A DNA stretch of 49,529 nt from JANNWF01 sp052390415 (lineage in GTDB: Bacteria; Pseudomonadota; Gammaproteobacteria; Xanthomonadales; Xanthomonadaceae): NCBI GenBank assembly GCA_052390415.1, contig JBQTGY010000003.1, positions 1 to 49,529 of the forward strand, in the 5' to 3' direction. Below are positions 8,640 to 16,774 of the stretch, piece after piece. Position 1 is the stretch's first letter. Each line of letters opens with the position of its first letter. The translations under genes were made by a program, and so were the position numbers. The notes under the pieces are model-generated. The model had not been told where the DNA came from. It saw nothing but the letters and a program-made list of their open reading frames with translations, and did not search any database.

Positions 8640-8977
8640 CGTCGGGCTCCTCGCTTGGGTGGAGTGCAGACTGCGCTGGGTCCGCATTGGGTCTTCCCTG
8701 CGCAGCAGTTTTCGGTGAGATAGGCGAGCAGCGTGTCCATCTGCGCGTAGTTCGCGCGCATCCGGATCACGCGCCCTTGGCGCTCGTCGGCGACTAGGGC
8801 GGCCGCGCGCAAGATGTTCAGATGCGCGGTGAGCGTTGCGCCCGCGACCTGCAGGTGGTCACGCAGCTCGCCCACGGCAAGCCCTTCGGGGCCTGCTTGG
8901 ACCAGCAATCGGAACACGGTGAGTCGGGTTTCGTGGCTGAGGGCGCTAAGCGCCAGGACGGCATCGGCAGAGTTCAT
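8636..8977 (-). CDS. arsR: ArsR-family arsenite-responsive repressor
   Basis: The 113-residue winged-helix repressor begins MNSADAVLALSALSHETRLT, and the recognition region is GELRDHLQVAGATLTAHLNI. The sensing cysteines lie at the C-terminus (ENCCAGKTQCGPSAVC) rather than in the helix-3 ELCVCDL motif of the E. coli type. This matches the subgroup that binds arsenite through C-terminal vicinal cysteines. It is the first gene of the operon and presumably represses it through the inverted repeat on its own start codon; arsenite or methylarsenite would release it. Confidence 0.93.
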   Translation of the reverse strand: MNSADAVLALSALSHETRLTVFRLLVQAGPEGLAVGELRDHLQVAGATLTAHLNILRAAALVADERQGRVIRMRANYAQMDTLLAYLTENCCAGKTQCGPSAVCTPPKRGARR

Positions 8978-8999
8978 AGTTCCATTGTTAGCGAACTAT
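8976..8999. promoter_or_regulatory. Putative ArsR operator overlapping the arsR start codon
   Basis: A perfect 7-bp inverted repeat, ATAGTTC at 8976-8982 and GAACTAT at 8993-8999, is separated by 10 bp. Its left arm includes bases of the arsR ATG (8975-8977). No clear Shine-Dalgarno sequence lies just upstream of that ATG. The transcript may therefore be leaderless or have a very short leader, with the repressor sitting directly on the transcription and translation start. Confidence 0.65.
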
Positions 9000-9244
9000 C
9001 GAAAACATGCAACCAAGCGTGCCGCCGCGCCACGCGAGGCGAGTTGATCGAGAACTGGACGCCACACTGGCTGATCCGGTGTGGGATTCGGCCATGCTCG
9101 AGGAAGCCGACTGGGCGATCCGCTGGAGTGACACCACGCGGGGATCGCTGCCGGCTGAACGACGTATGCCAGATTTTCCAAGCGCGGTTCGAGTCCTTCG
9201 AATCTAGCGCGGAACGAGTCTCAGCGTGGCGTCGATCCTGCAAA

Positions 9245-10144
9245 CTACGGCGCGCGCGCTCGAATCTTGCTACCCAGTTCAAGCAACAGTGCGGTTTCTG
9301 CCGCCGTGGGCGCGCGGCCGGGGGAAAAGGCGTAGCTGAGTTGCTGCGAGCCCAGCGGAATTACGAGCAGCGCGCGCGGACGGCCACCCTGACAGTCGCT
9401 GCCCAACATCGCGCCCGCGCCCACGCTCGGCTGTTCTGTCCAGGCGCAGCTGCCATCACGCATGCGAATTGCCAACTCGGGATCGACGTCTTCCTGAACC
9501 GACAGGATCAAAGCCATTCCGCTGCTTTGCGCCATGCAGCTGTTGGCGCCAAACGCCTGACTGGAGTAACCATCGCCTGGCAACAGACGGCGCACGACAG
9601 CTTCGTCGAACCACGGGCAACCGGCCGCCTTGGTGGCGCCTGCGTCGTCGGCGATGGCCAGGGCAGCGCGCATGAAAGCGCGTCCGCCGTCCGCGTATGC
9701 AGCGAAATCAGCGCCCACCGGCAGCACCAACTGACCGGTCAGGGCAACGTGTTTGTAGTGGCCGACGTAACTGATTGAACTGCGGCTGGCGGCGCCATCT
9801 GCAGATTGTGGTGAATAGCTGAAACCGTGCTCGCCGAGCCCTTCGACCGATTGCAGGTCGTACTTTCCGTCGATATTGGTGCGCAACGACTGCGCGAGCT
9901 TGGCAGCCTCGGCGGCATCTGCCTTCAGCATTTGGTGGGCGCCGATCACCGCGATTCCACCCGGACCACTGCTGCTGGTGAATTTGCACGAGCCCACCTT
10001 GCCACCCACCATCACCGACCACGGCGCGGCCTGTGGCAGCAGGCGATTCAACTCGGCGGTGGGCATCCAGCCGCAGGTCTCCTGCGCCAGTGCGCTGAAG
10101 GGCAACAACAGAGCAGCACTTACCAGGTTCAACATCGTTTTCAT
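9245..10144 (-). CDS. Secreted protein with two cysteine-anchored repeats, unknown function
   Basis: The ATG at 10144 has an AAGGAG ribosome binding site and begins a clear signal peptide (MKTMLNLVSAALLLPFSALA). The 299-residue precursor contains an internal duplication. Residues 24-53 (CGWMPTAELNRLLP, closing Cys53) resemble residues 176-203 (CPWFDEAVVRRLLP, closing Cys203), each followed by a beta-rich domain. The paired cysteines suggest a disulphide in each repeat, in the periplasm or outside the cell. I do not recognise the family. It is divergent from the STAS-like gene. Confidence 0.75.
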   Translation of the reverse strand: MKTMLNLVSAALLLPFSALAQETCGWMPTAELNRLLPQAAPWSVMVGGKVGSCKFTSSSGPGGIAVIGAHQMLKADAAEAAKLAQSLRTNIDGKYDLQSVEGLGEHGFSYSPQSADGAASRSSISYVGHYKHVALTGQLVLPVGADFAAYADGGRAFMRAALAIADDAGATKAAGCPWFDEAVVRRLLPGDGYSSQAFGANSCMAQSSGMALILSVQEDVDPELAIRMRDGSCAWTEQPSVGAGAMLGSDCQGGRPRALLVIPLGSQQLSYAFSPGRAPTAAETALLLELGSKIRARAP

Positions 10145-10259
10145 GACAGGCTCCTTTGCACTGCGGATGGGATTCCGATGCCTCAACTCAACGAAAAAAG
10201 TGCGCGCTGCGGGTCACGCTCGGATACGGCTGTTGCATGATCCGGTCGACCGGTCAATC

Positions 10260-10688
10260 ATGCCATCCGACGCCTGCAGGGTGACCCACCCCGTGTTTCG
10301 ACGAATCGGCGACTACGAGCTGACCACCGAGGGCAACCTGCTGGTGCTGCGTTGCTCGGCGGTCTGGAACACCGAGACCACCCTGGAATACACGCAGACA
10401 GTTGGCCTCATGGTGGCCAGTCTTGAATCGCCATGGGGCGTGCTGGCTATCGTGCAAGGCGTTCCCGTGTTTGGGCCCGAAGGCGAGGCCCTGATGCAGG
10501 ATTCCGTGCGCAGGCGATTTCAAATCGGCATGCGCGCGCTTGCGCTGATCATCCAACATGGCGACGGTGAGTCGATCTGCCGAGCGCAAATGCAGCGGAT
10601 CTACGTCGCGGCCGGCGTGAAGCTCGCCTATTTCGACGAAGAAGCCGCGGCGCGCCAATGGCTGGCGGACGTGTTGGCGGACAGCTGA
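10260..10688 (+). CDS. STAS/SpoIIAA-like domain protein
   Basis: This 142-residue soluble protein has the arrangement of STAS-like (SpoIIAA-like) domains: an N-terminal beta strand (YELTTEGNLLVLRC), a central region around TLEYTQTVGLMV, and a C-terminal YFDEEAAARQWL ending, which is very typical of that family. The role is unknown; relatives are single-domain proteins with no catalytic residues. The ATG at 10260 is the first start within the conserved part, but a start a few codons upstream (TTG at 10233) is possible. It converges on the sigma factor gene. Confidence 0.65.
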   Translation: MPSDACRVTHPVFRRIGDYELTTEGNLLVLRCSAVWNTETTLEYTQTVGLMVASLESPWGVLAIVQGVPVFGPEGEALMQDSVRRRFQIGMRALALIIQHGDGESICRAQMQRIYVAAGVKLAYFDEEAAARQWLADVLADS

Positions 10689-10741
10689 AGTGCTGCCGGG
10701 TCAGGCTAGGCAGGGCGGCACTGCCAGCGCATCGACCTGCC

Positions 10742-11749
10742 CTATCCGCGTTCCGCCGCATCACGCTTGCTCTGCCAGATCCGATGCAGCGCGAGCATGA
10801 CGATCAAGGCCGCCACCGCCACCGCCATCGCGAGGATCTGGTACCCGCTCCATCCCTGTGCCTTGACCCAGCCAAGCGCCAGCACGTAGCCGGCCATCAG
10901 TGCCGCATAGACCACACCATTGACGATGACCGCTCGGCGTCGCGCGGGTGAACGCATCGGCGCGAGAATGCTGCGAATTTCCAGATACACGCCGAAAAAC
11001 ACTGCAGCCACTGCCGCCATCAATCCCGCAAGCGTGGCCCCTGCCCCGCCAAGCAACGAGCCGCCTGCTTTTGCCACCCCGCTTGTAGCAGCCGCTTTGA
11101 CCAGGGTTGAACCGGTACCACTGATCGCCGCCAGCACCGCCGACGCCACGCCCGCACCGGGTGCCACCCGGGTAAGCGCGCCATCGAACGCCTGCAGAAA
11201 CTGCTGACTCAGATGATCGCGCGCGCGTTGCAGACGCTTGCGCACGCTGGCATCGCTCATGTCCAGCAATGCGGCCACCTGCTGGCTGCGCTTGCCTTCC
11301 ATGTAGTACAGCATCAACACCTCGCGACTGTCCGCCGGCACGTGCTCGATCGCGTCGCGCAGCCAGTCGCTCAGCTCGATGTCCAGCACGTGCTGCTCCG
11401 GCGTCGCCGTCACGCTGGCACGATCAGCAAGCCCCTGCGGATCGTCGCCCAGCGTGACTTCGCGATAACGCCGCGCGCGCAGCTGATCCAGCGCCTGATT
11501 GCGCGCCACCTCGCGCAGCCACGGCAGAAAACTCTCCGCCGAATGGATATCTGACAGCCGCATCCAACCACGCAGAAACGTCTCCTGCGCAATGTCCTGA
11601 CTCAGCGCCAGATCACGCGTATGCGCCAACGCAATCCCGGTCACCACACCCTGCGTGCGCGCCATCAACCGCCCGTAAGCCGCCTTGTCCCCCGCCTGCG
11701 CCGCGACGAAATCCTGCTGGAGTTGGGTTCGAAGCAAATCGCTGGTCAT
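10742..11749 (-). CDS. ECF-type RNA polymerase sigma factor with C-terminal membrane segments
   Basis: Residues 1-105 form sigma region 2 (LSQDIAQETFLRGWMRL, then FLPWLREVARNQALDQLR). Residues 125-190 form region 4 with the helix-turn-helix SQQVAALLDMSDASVRKRLQ. Unlike a simple ECF factor of about 190 residues, the protein continues to 335 residues. This part has an alanine/glycine-rich linker and about three hydrophobic helices (around 238-258, 275-295 and 303-323). No anti-sigma gene adjoins it. The membrane tail may hold the sigma factor at the inner membrane and serve as the sensor; this is inference. Sigma identity is firm. Confidence 0.9.
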   Translation of the reverse strand: MTSDLLRTQLQQDFVAAQAGDKAAYGRLMARTQGVVTGIALAHTRDLALSQDIAQETFLRGWMRLSDIHSAESFLPWLREVARNQALDQLRARRYREVTLGDDPQGLADRASVTATPEQHVLDIELSDWLRDAIEHVPADSREVLMLYYMEGKRSQQVAALLDMSDASVRKRLQRARDHLSQQFLQAFDGALTRVAPGAGVASAVLAAISGTGSTLVKAAATSGVAKAGGSLLGGAGATLAGLMAAVAAVFFGVYLEIRSILAPMRSPARRRAVIVNGVVYAALMAGYVLALGWVKAQGWSGYQILAMAVAVAALIVMLALHRIWQSKRDAAERG

Positions 11750-11962
11750 GGCTGCCGTCCGCTGTTAGGTGGCAGGGTAACGAAGCGGTGGCGGAAATGT
11801 GACAGGCACGCGGAATTGGCACTTCGCGGTGAATTGGGTGTGCGCTTGCTGGTAGCAGATGCCCTCGACGAGCGCGCCGCCGCCTTCATGAGACCGCCGA
11901 ACACGCGTTGACGCTTTACCTTCCGCTAGGCCAAGGTTGAGCGCCTTTTTGATCGAAAGACC

Positions 11963-12964
11963 ATGGCTCACGCCCCCCGACATCGCATCGATTGGCGCAG
12001 GTGGTTCTCACGTCGGGCCAAGGTCTTGGTGCTCGCATGCGGCAGCGGGCTGTTGTTGCCGCTTTTTTCGCATGTACTTGCAGACAACGATGGCCGAGTA
12101 CCCTGGCTGATCGACCTCGCCGCTCATTGGCAGTGGTTGTTCCTGCCGGGCTTGATGATCGCAGCGCTTTTCGCAACGGTCTCCGACAGTCGCTGGTGGT
12201 GTTGCGCCATGCTGCTGGTGCCCCTGCCCTGGCTCACCGCCGCATCGGCGATCAAGCATGCGTCTGACGCGGCTGTAGATCTGAGCATCGCCACTGCCAA
12301 TGTCCATTTCACTTCGACCGATGTCGGCCCACTCGCGGCGTGGCTGGCGCGCGAAAAGCCGGACGTGGTCGTGGTTCTCGAAGTCTCATCGGCCTACGCA
12401 CGTGAGCTGCGCGACGTGCCCGACTATCGCTATCAACGTGTGGCGGCCAGCGAAGATCCTTTCGGCATCGCCCTGCTTTCACGCTATCCGTTGACCGACG
12501 ACGAAGTGCAACGCGACGAACACGATCTCGCACGCATTGAGGCCAAGCTGCAGTTGCCGACCGCATGCGTGACCGTGATCGCTGTGCACCCCATGCCACC
12601 ACTGTCCCCGTTGTTTCATCGGGCCCGCAACACGCGTCTGCACACGCTCGCAGTCGAGAGCGCGTCGCGCGCCCAACCGACGGTCATTGCCGGCGATCTC
12701 AACGCCACGCCATGGTCATCCGCCTTCAGCGGCCTCGCCGACCTCGGACTGCAACGCGCCAGCGATCTGCGTCCATCCTGGCCAAGTTTCGGCCAGGGCG
12801 TGATCGGCATCCCCATCGATCATGTGCTGGTGAGCAATCACTGGTCCGTGGTGAGCAGCACGCGGGGTGTGGGGATTGCTTCGGATCACCTTCCGTTGGT
12901 TGTGCGTTTACACCTCAACACGCGGTCGAACGCCATTGAAGCGACACCGCAGAAGTGCCGGTAA
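11963..12964 (+). CDS. Endonuclease/exonuclease/phosphatase-family protein, membrane-anchored
   Basis: The 333-residue protein has an N-terminal part with two or three hydrophobic helices (about 20-105). An EEP domain follows (about 106-322), with LSIATANVHF, the acidic VVVVLEVSS, the catalytic GDLNATPWS and the C-terminal SDHLPLVV. This fold cleaves phosphodiesters in DNA, RNA or phospholipids with Mg2+. The layout matches the YafD-like group of membrane-associated EEP proteins, whose substrates are unknown. The catalytic domain probably faces the periplasm. Confidence 0.88.
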   Translation: MAHAPRHRIDWRRWFSRRAKVLVLACGSGLLLPLFSHVLADNDGRVPWLIDLAAHWQWLFLPGLMIAALFATVSDSRWWCCAMLLVPLPWLTAASAIKHASDAAVDLSIATANVHFTSTDVGPLAAWLAREKPDVVVVLEVSSAYARELRDVPDYRYQRVAASEDPFGIALLSRYPLTDDEVQRDEHDLARIEAKLQLPTACVTVIAVHPMPPLSPLFHRARNTRLHTLAVESASRAQPTVIAGDLNATPWSSAFSGLADLGLQRASDLRPSWPSFGQGVIGIPIDHVLVSNHWSVVSSTRGVGIASDHLPLVVRLHLNTRSNAIEATPQKCR

Positions 12965-13163
12965 GCCACGCACCAAACAGATGGGAGGTGTCACCGCTGA
13001 CCTGGAATTGACAGGGAGGCAGTGCCCGCAACTCAACCAGGTCCGAACGACATTCCGGTGAACGAGCCCGCCTGTTCGGCAAGATGTGCGCTCTGACCAC
13101 CGGCACAGGTGCGGGTGGCGCTGTGTTGTTAGTGTCGTGGCTACGCCCATTGCGGAGACACTG

Positions 13164-13634
13164 ATGTCGCAATCTCCTGGCCCACGCGACACCGATGTCG
13201 CCAGCATCGACGCCATCATGCACGCGCTGTACGACGTGATCTCGGGACCGCCGGGCGAGCGTGATTGGGAGCGCGAACGGCATCTGATGCTGCCGGGCGC
13301 GCGGATGATTCCGACCGGTTGGCGTCCGAATGGGGACGATGTTTTGCAGGTGCTTGATACCGAAGCCTACGTCGCTTCCGTGCGGCCACATTTTCAGCAG
13401 CATGGTTTTTTTGAGAGTGAGATCGCGCGCCGGGTCGAACGCTTCGGCGACATCGCGCACGTTTTCAGCACCTACGAATCGCGCCGCACGCCGGACGATG
13501 CGGCGCCTTTTGTGCGCGGCATCAACAGCATTCAGTTGCTGATGCGTGGCGGGCGCTGGTGGGTGGTGACGGTGTTCTGGCAGAACGAAAGCGCTGAGGT
13601 GCCGATTCCGGCGAAGTACTTGCCGGCGAGCTGA
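13164..13634 (+). CDS. SnoaL-like / NTF2-fold protein
   Basis: This 156-residue soluble protein starts at an ATG with GGAG at 6-nt spacing. It has the usual NTF2-like sequence pattern: an N-terminal helix (IDAIMHALYDVISGPPGERD), a central strand pair and a C-terminal sheet (GINSIQLLMRGGRWWVVTVF). Such proteins bind small ligands or catalyse simple eliminations or hydrolyses; nothing specifies a substrate here. It stands alone. Confidence 0.7.
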   Translation: MSQSPGPRDTDVASIDAIMHALYDVISGPPGERDWERERHLMLPGARMIPTGWRPNGDDVLQVLDTEAYVASVRPHFQQHGFFESEIARRVERFGDIAHVFSTYESRRTPDDAAPFVRGINSIQLLMRGGRWWVVTVFWQNESAEVPIPAKYLPAS

Positions 13635-13819
13635 TGCCTCGCATTCGACGCGCCGGTGGTGGTGTTTCTCGTCGCACAAACGGGTCTCGTGGTGTGCTTC
13701 GTAATGGGCAGGCCGATGGCACGCCTTCATATCGCGTTCTACGCTGCTGGGATGCGGCGTCGCGGGAGCGACGCCCTCCAAGGCTGGGCTCGCGATCACG
13801 GCTTGACTTTCTGCCGTGA

Positions 13820-14569
13820 TCACGAGCCCGCAGGCAACATTCGATTTGCCGAAAGCCCGGCTGCCAGACGCTCACGCCACTTGTGGGTGGCGACGCCCTT
13901 GATCAGCAGCCACAGTGCCAGCGACAGCTCGGCGACGAATGACGGCAGCAGGATGAGGACGTTTGCGAACGTTGGTGCCAGCAACAGCGTGAAGCTGTTG
14001 GTCAGGTAGCAGATGCCCGCGATTTGCATCAAAACGCCGATGGTCTTGGGCAGAAACGTTGACTTGAAGATCAGGTAGCCAAGCACGATACATTCGAAGC
14101 CGAAGAAGATCAGGCTGATGTTGAATCCGTAGGCATGCGAGCGGTTGGAAAGAGAAGCAAGCGCGGCCAGTTGATCCTGCGAAAAGACCTCGAGATACGG
14201 AGCGTTGCCCAGCACGAACAACGATGGCAGCAGGAACAGCTTGCTTACGGCCTCAAGGCTGATGGCCACCATGTTGAACATCACCGCGAGCAAAGCCAGA
14301 TGCCGGTTCACGGGCGACAGCAAGCGATAAAGAATGAGCGCGAGCGGCACGGAACAGGCGAGATGAAAGAGATTGGCGGCGATGCCAAACCGCCAAAGCA
14401 ACTCCGAGGCGCGGATGTTCTCCAGCGTCGCCAAGGCGTCGCCCGCCACGATGAGCCGTTCGCGGATGAACATCTCGCCCAACAGGCCGGAGATGATGAT
14501 GATCAGATAGATGGCTCCACCAATGCGAGCATATGGCTGCGGCGATGACTGCAGTGATCGGATTGCCAT
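13820..14569 (-). CDS. DUF4386 family integral membrane protein
   Basis: The 249-residue polytopic protein has about six membrane helices and opens with PQPYARIGGAIYLIIIISGL, the signature start of DUF4386. Other family-like parts are LFHLACSVPLALILYRLL and GYLIFKSTFLPKTIGVLM. The ATG at 14569 is preceded by GGAAG at 5 nt, better than the upstream in-frame start at 14614. Function is unknown in the family. It is transcribed divergently from the next small membrane protein. Confidence 0.85.
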   Translation of the reverse strand: MAIRSLQSSPQPYARIGGAIYLIIIISGLLGEMFIRERLIVAGDALATLENIRASELLWRFGIAANLFHLACSVPLALILYRLLSPVNRHLALLAVMFNMVAISLEAVSKLFLLPSLFVLGNAPYLEVFSQDQLAALASLSNRSHAYGFNISLIFFGFECIVLGYLIFKSTFLPKTIGVLMQIAGICYLTNSFTLLLAPTFANVLILLPSFVAELSLALWLLIKGVATHKWRERLAAGLSANRMLPAGS

Positions 14570-14947
14570 CAGGTCTTCCCTGTTCTTGGATAGGTTCGAA
14601 TGGGCGAGCCCCATTGGAATGCTTTGTCAGATCTCGCCATCGAATGCGTTGGAAGCCTAGCCCCGCTGGTCGTTAGCTGGCCGCACCGATGAGACGATCA
14701 GCGGATTGGATGGGATGGGTTGCGGAATTCGTGCTCGCTTCGAACGCTCAGCGCTATCGCGCTTGACACCGCTGAACGCGCCCTTCACTCCACCTCAGTG
14801 CGCGCTGGTGGCGAAAAACGACGCTTCATGCCCATCGTCCATTCATTGCGGTGCAGACGCAGGCAGCATGGTCTCGCGCGGCCCATCCGGCGTTGGAATA
14901 CCCACGCTGCGGGTGACGTCCCACCAGGTATGCGGAGGACAACACAG
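14570..14947. other. Intergenic region between divergent membrane-protein genes
   Basis: This 378-bp gap should hold the promoters of both flanking genes. An open frame reads upstream of 14948 in the same phase (from 14720), but its arginine-rich residues are unlike the membrane protein that follows. No repeat or RNA signal was recognised. Confidence 0.4.
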
Positions 14948-15367
14948 ATGAAAAACGACACCCTGCTTGCCCTGCTGTCCATCACCGCCGTCTGGCTGAC
15001 GTCATGTCACCTGGCGGACGACATCATGCGCGGCTTCGAACCCAGCGGAATCGAGAACTTGCGTGGAATCGCCATTCTGTCGGTGTGGTTCATCGCCACC
15101 CTGATGTGGGTGGACTGGCGCGGTGCGTGCTACGGTCGGCGGCGGCGGGCACTTGGTTACACCGTGGTCCTGCTCGGATCGCTGTTGGCGCTCGTGATAC
15201 CCGCGCTGCACTTTTCTGGACGCGGCGTTGCTGAAGTCATTCCGACAGCGGGCGGCTACTTCTTCATCTGGACGTTGTGGGCATTGGGAATCACGGGCGG
15301 GGCCTGCCTGATGTTTGCCTTGCTCGGATTCTGGAGCCTTCGTCGCCCGGAGCCTATGCGCTCTTGA
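14948..15367 (+). CDS. Small integral membrane protein, unknown function
   Basis: The 139-residue protein has about four hydrophobic helices: LLALLSITAVWLTSC, an ILSVWFIATLMWV segment, LGYTVVLLGSLLALVIPAL, and a C-terminal FFIWTLWALGITGGACLMFA. The start follows a GGAGG at about 9 nt. I do not recognise the family. It converges on a beta-lactamase-like gene. Confidence 0.6.
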   Translation: MKNDTLLALLSITAVWLTSCHLADDIMRGFEPSGIENLRGIAILSVWFIATLMWVDWRGACYGRRRRALGYTVVLLGSLLALVIPALHFSGRGVAEVIPTAGGYFFIWTLWALGITGGACLMFALLGFWSLRRPEPMRS

Positions 15368-15436
15368 GCGCTCAGACCTGCTCGGCCCAGGCTCAACCAC
15401 CATCCGTCACTGCGTGCGGCCGGCCCCGACCCACCA

Positions 15437-16456
15437 TCAAGGCGACCGCAAATCCGCCGATTTGCCGAGAGCGGGAAGCAGGCGGTCTCGCAGCCATTGC
15501 AGCGGCTCGAGCGCTTCAGGTTGGTTGTAACGATGGCCTACCGAGACATAAACCGCCGACAGTTCCGGCATCACGACCACGAAATTGCCACCGTTTCCCC
15601 AGGCCATGAGCAGGCGGGTGCGTGGCAGGCTGGGTTGCCTGGTTTCATCCAGCCACCAGAGATAGCCATAGCGCTGTGCCCTGCCCGGAATGTCGGTATG
15701 GGCGTGGGTCATGGCGCGTATCCACTTTGCGCTGACCACCTGCTGGCCGTTCCACCTGCCTTCGTTCAACACCAACTGTCCGATTGCAAGCAGCGCGTCG
15801 GGCTGCAGTGCCAGATGTCCGCCCGTGTCCGTGTCCTGCCCGTTGTTCCAGTTTGCCCAGCGTGCATCGCGGATGCCCAAGGGTTCGAACAGGGCAGTGC
15901 GCGCGAATTCCGGCACCGCCTGCCCGGTCGCATTGGCCAGCAACCGCCCCAGCGCGATGACATTTCCGGTGCAGTAAGAGAAGCGTTCACCGGGAGGCTG
16001 TTGCATCGGCACCTTCGACCAGAAGCTGAGCCAATCGGTTTGCTGATACATGCTGTCCTCGTGGCCAGGTGACTTTGGATCCCAGTCGTCGCAGTCAAGG
16101 CCGCTGCGCATCGTCAGCAGGTCGCGAACACGCATGGCCGCGCGCTGCGGTTCGGAGAACGACTCGGAAAGTTCTGGCAGAAACTTCGAAACCGGCGCAT
16201 CGAGGGAGGCAATGTGGCCGCGGTCGATGGCAATGCCGATGAGCAAGGCAGTCACCGACTTGGTGGCAGAGCGGATGTCGATCTCCTCCAGTTTCAGAGC
16301 GGGCCGCACGCCCGCAGCGATGAGTCGATCGGATTGCGCGAGCATCAACGCGTCGATGCCTGGATGCCGACCCTTCGCAACCTCCTCTGCTACTTCGAGG
16401 GGTGCAGCCAGAACGTTGCCGAATGCCAGCATCAGCGCCACTGCGGTGAACTTCAT
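15437..16456 (-). CDS. Serine beta-lactamase-like hydrolase (class C / esterase superfamily)
   Basis: A signal peptide (MKFTAVALMLAFGNVLA) opens this 339-residue exported protein. The catalytic SATK is at 63-66 (nucleophile S63, base K66). The second motif is SYCTGN in place of the usual YSN. The C-terminal segment LLMAWGNGGNF stands where the HxG motif is expected. These are features of the Pfam beta-lactamase family that includes esterases, D-aminopeptidases and 6-aminohexanoate hydrolases, so resistance to beta-lactams should not be assumed. A longer frame upstream to 16708 lacks signal-like sequence. It is divergent from the MoxR operon. Confidence 0.85.
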   Translation of the reverse strand: MKFTAVALMLAFGNVLAAPLEVAEEVAKGRHPGIDALMLAQSDRLIAAGVRPALKLEEIDIRSATKSVTALLIGIAIDRGHIASLDAPVSKFLPELSESFSEPQRAAMRVRDLLTMRSGLDCDDWDPKSPGHEDSMYQQTDWLSFWSKVPMQQPPGERFSYCTGNVIALGRLLANATGQAVPEFARTALFEPLGIRDARWANWNNGQDTDTGGHLALQPDALLAIGQLVLNEGRWNGQQVVSAKWIRAMTHAHTDIPGRAQRYGYLWWLDETRQPSLPRTRLLMAWGNGGNFVVVMPELSAVYVSVGHRYNQPEALEPLQWLRDRLLPALGKSADLRSP

Positions 16457-16774
16457 TTTGAGGACTCTTTCCTGATGGCAGCGATCCGACCATGCACCCG
16501 GCAGCAGATCGAAGGTACCGATGGCATAACACTCGCCGGTGGGCACGCCGGTCCAGAGCGCGGTATTGACTGCGCGTCGTGTCTGCATGCAGGTTCCTCC
16601 ATGGACCGGAACGGTGGTCGCTTGGATGCGGGAGGCCGCTTCAGGGTTTAGACGCCGACCTGAATCTCTGCAATTGGCGACCGTCAGTGCGTGCACCCGC
16701 AACGGCATCTAAAGTGCCACGCTTTCGCAATCCCAGTACCATCCCTCCGCCTCTTCCGACCTACCAGGGACCCG
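16457..16774. promoter_or_regulatory. Shared upstream region of the beta-lactamase-like gene and the MoxR operon
   Basis: These 318 bp separate two divergent starts and must contain the promoter of the five-gene operon. I see no clear -35/-10 pair or palindrome that I would defend. Confidence 0.4.

Noticed and set aside
9007..9207. Small open frame between arsR and the secreted protein
   Set aside because: Low-complexity Arg/Pro content and no start signal; the 245-bp gap is better read as promoter space.
10689..10741. Possible terminator hairpin GTGCTGCC ... GGCGGCAC between convergent genes
   Set aside because: The stem needs a G-T pair, the loop is 16 nt and no T-run follows, so the support is too weak.
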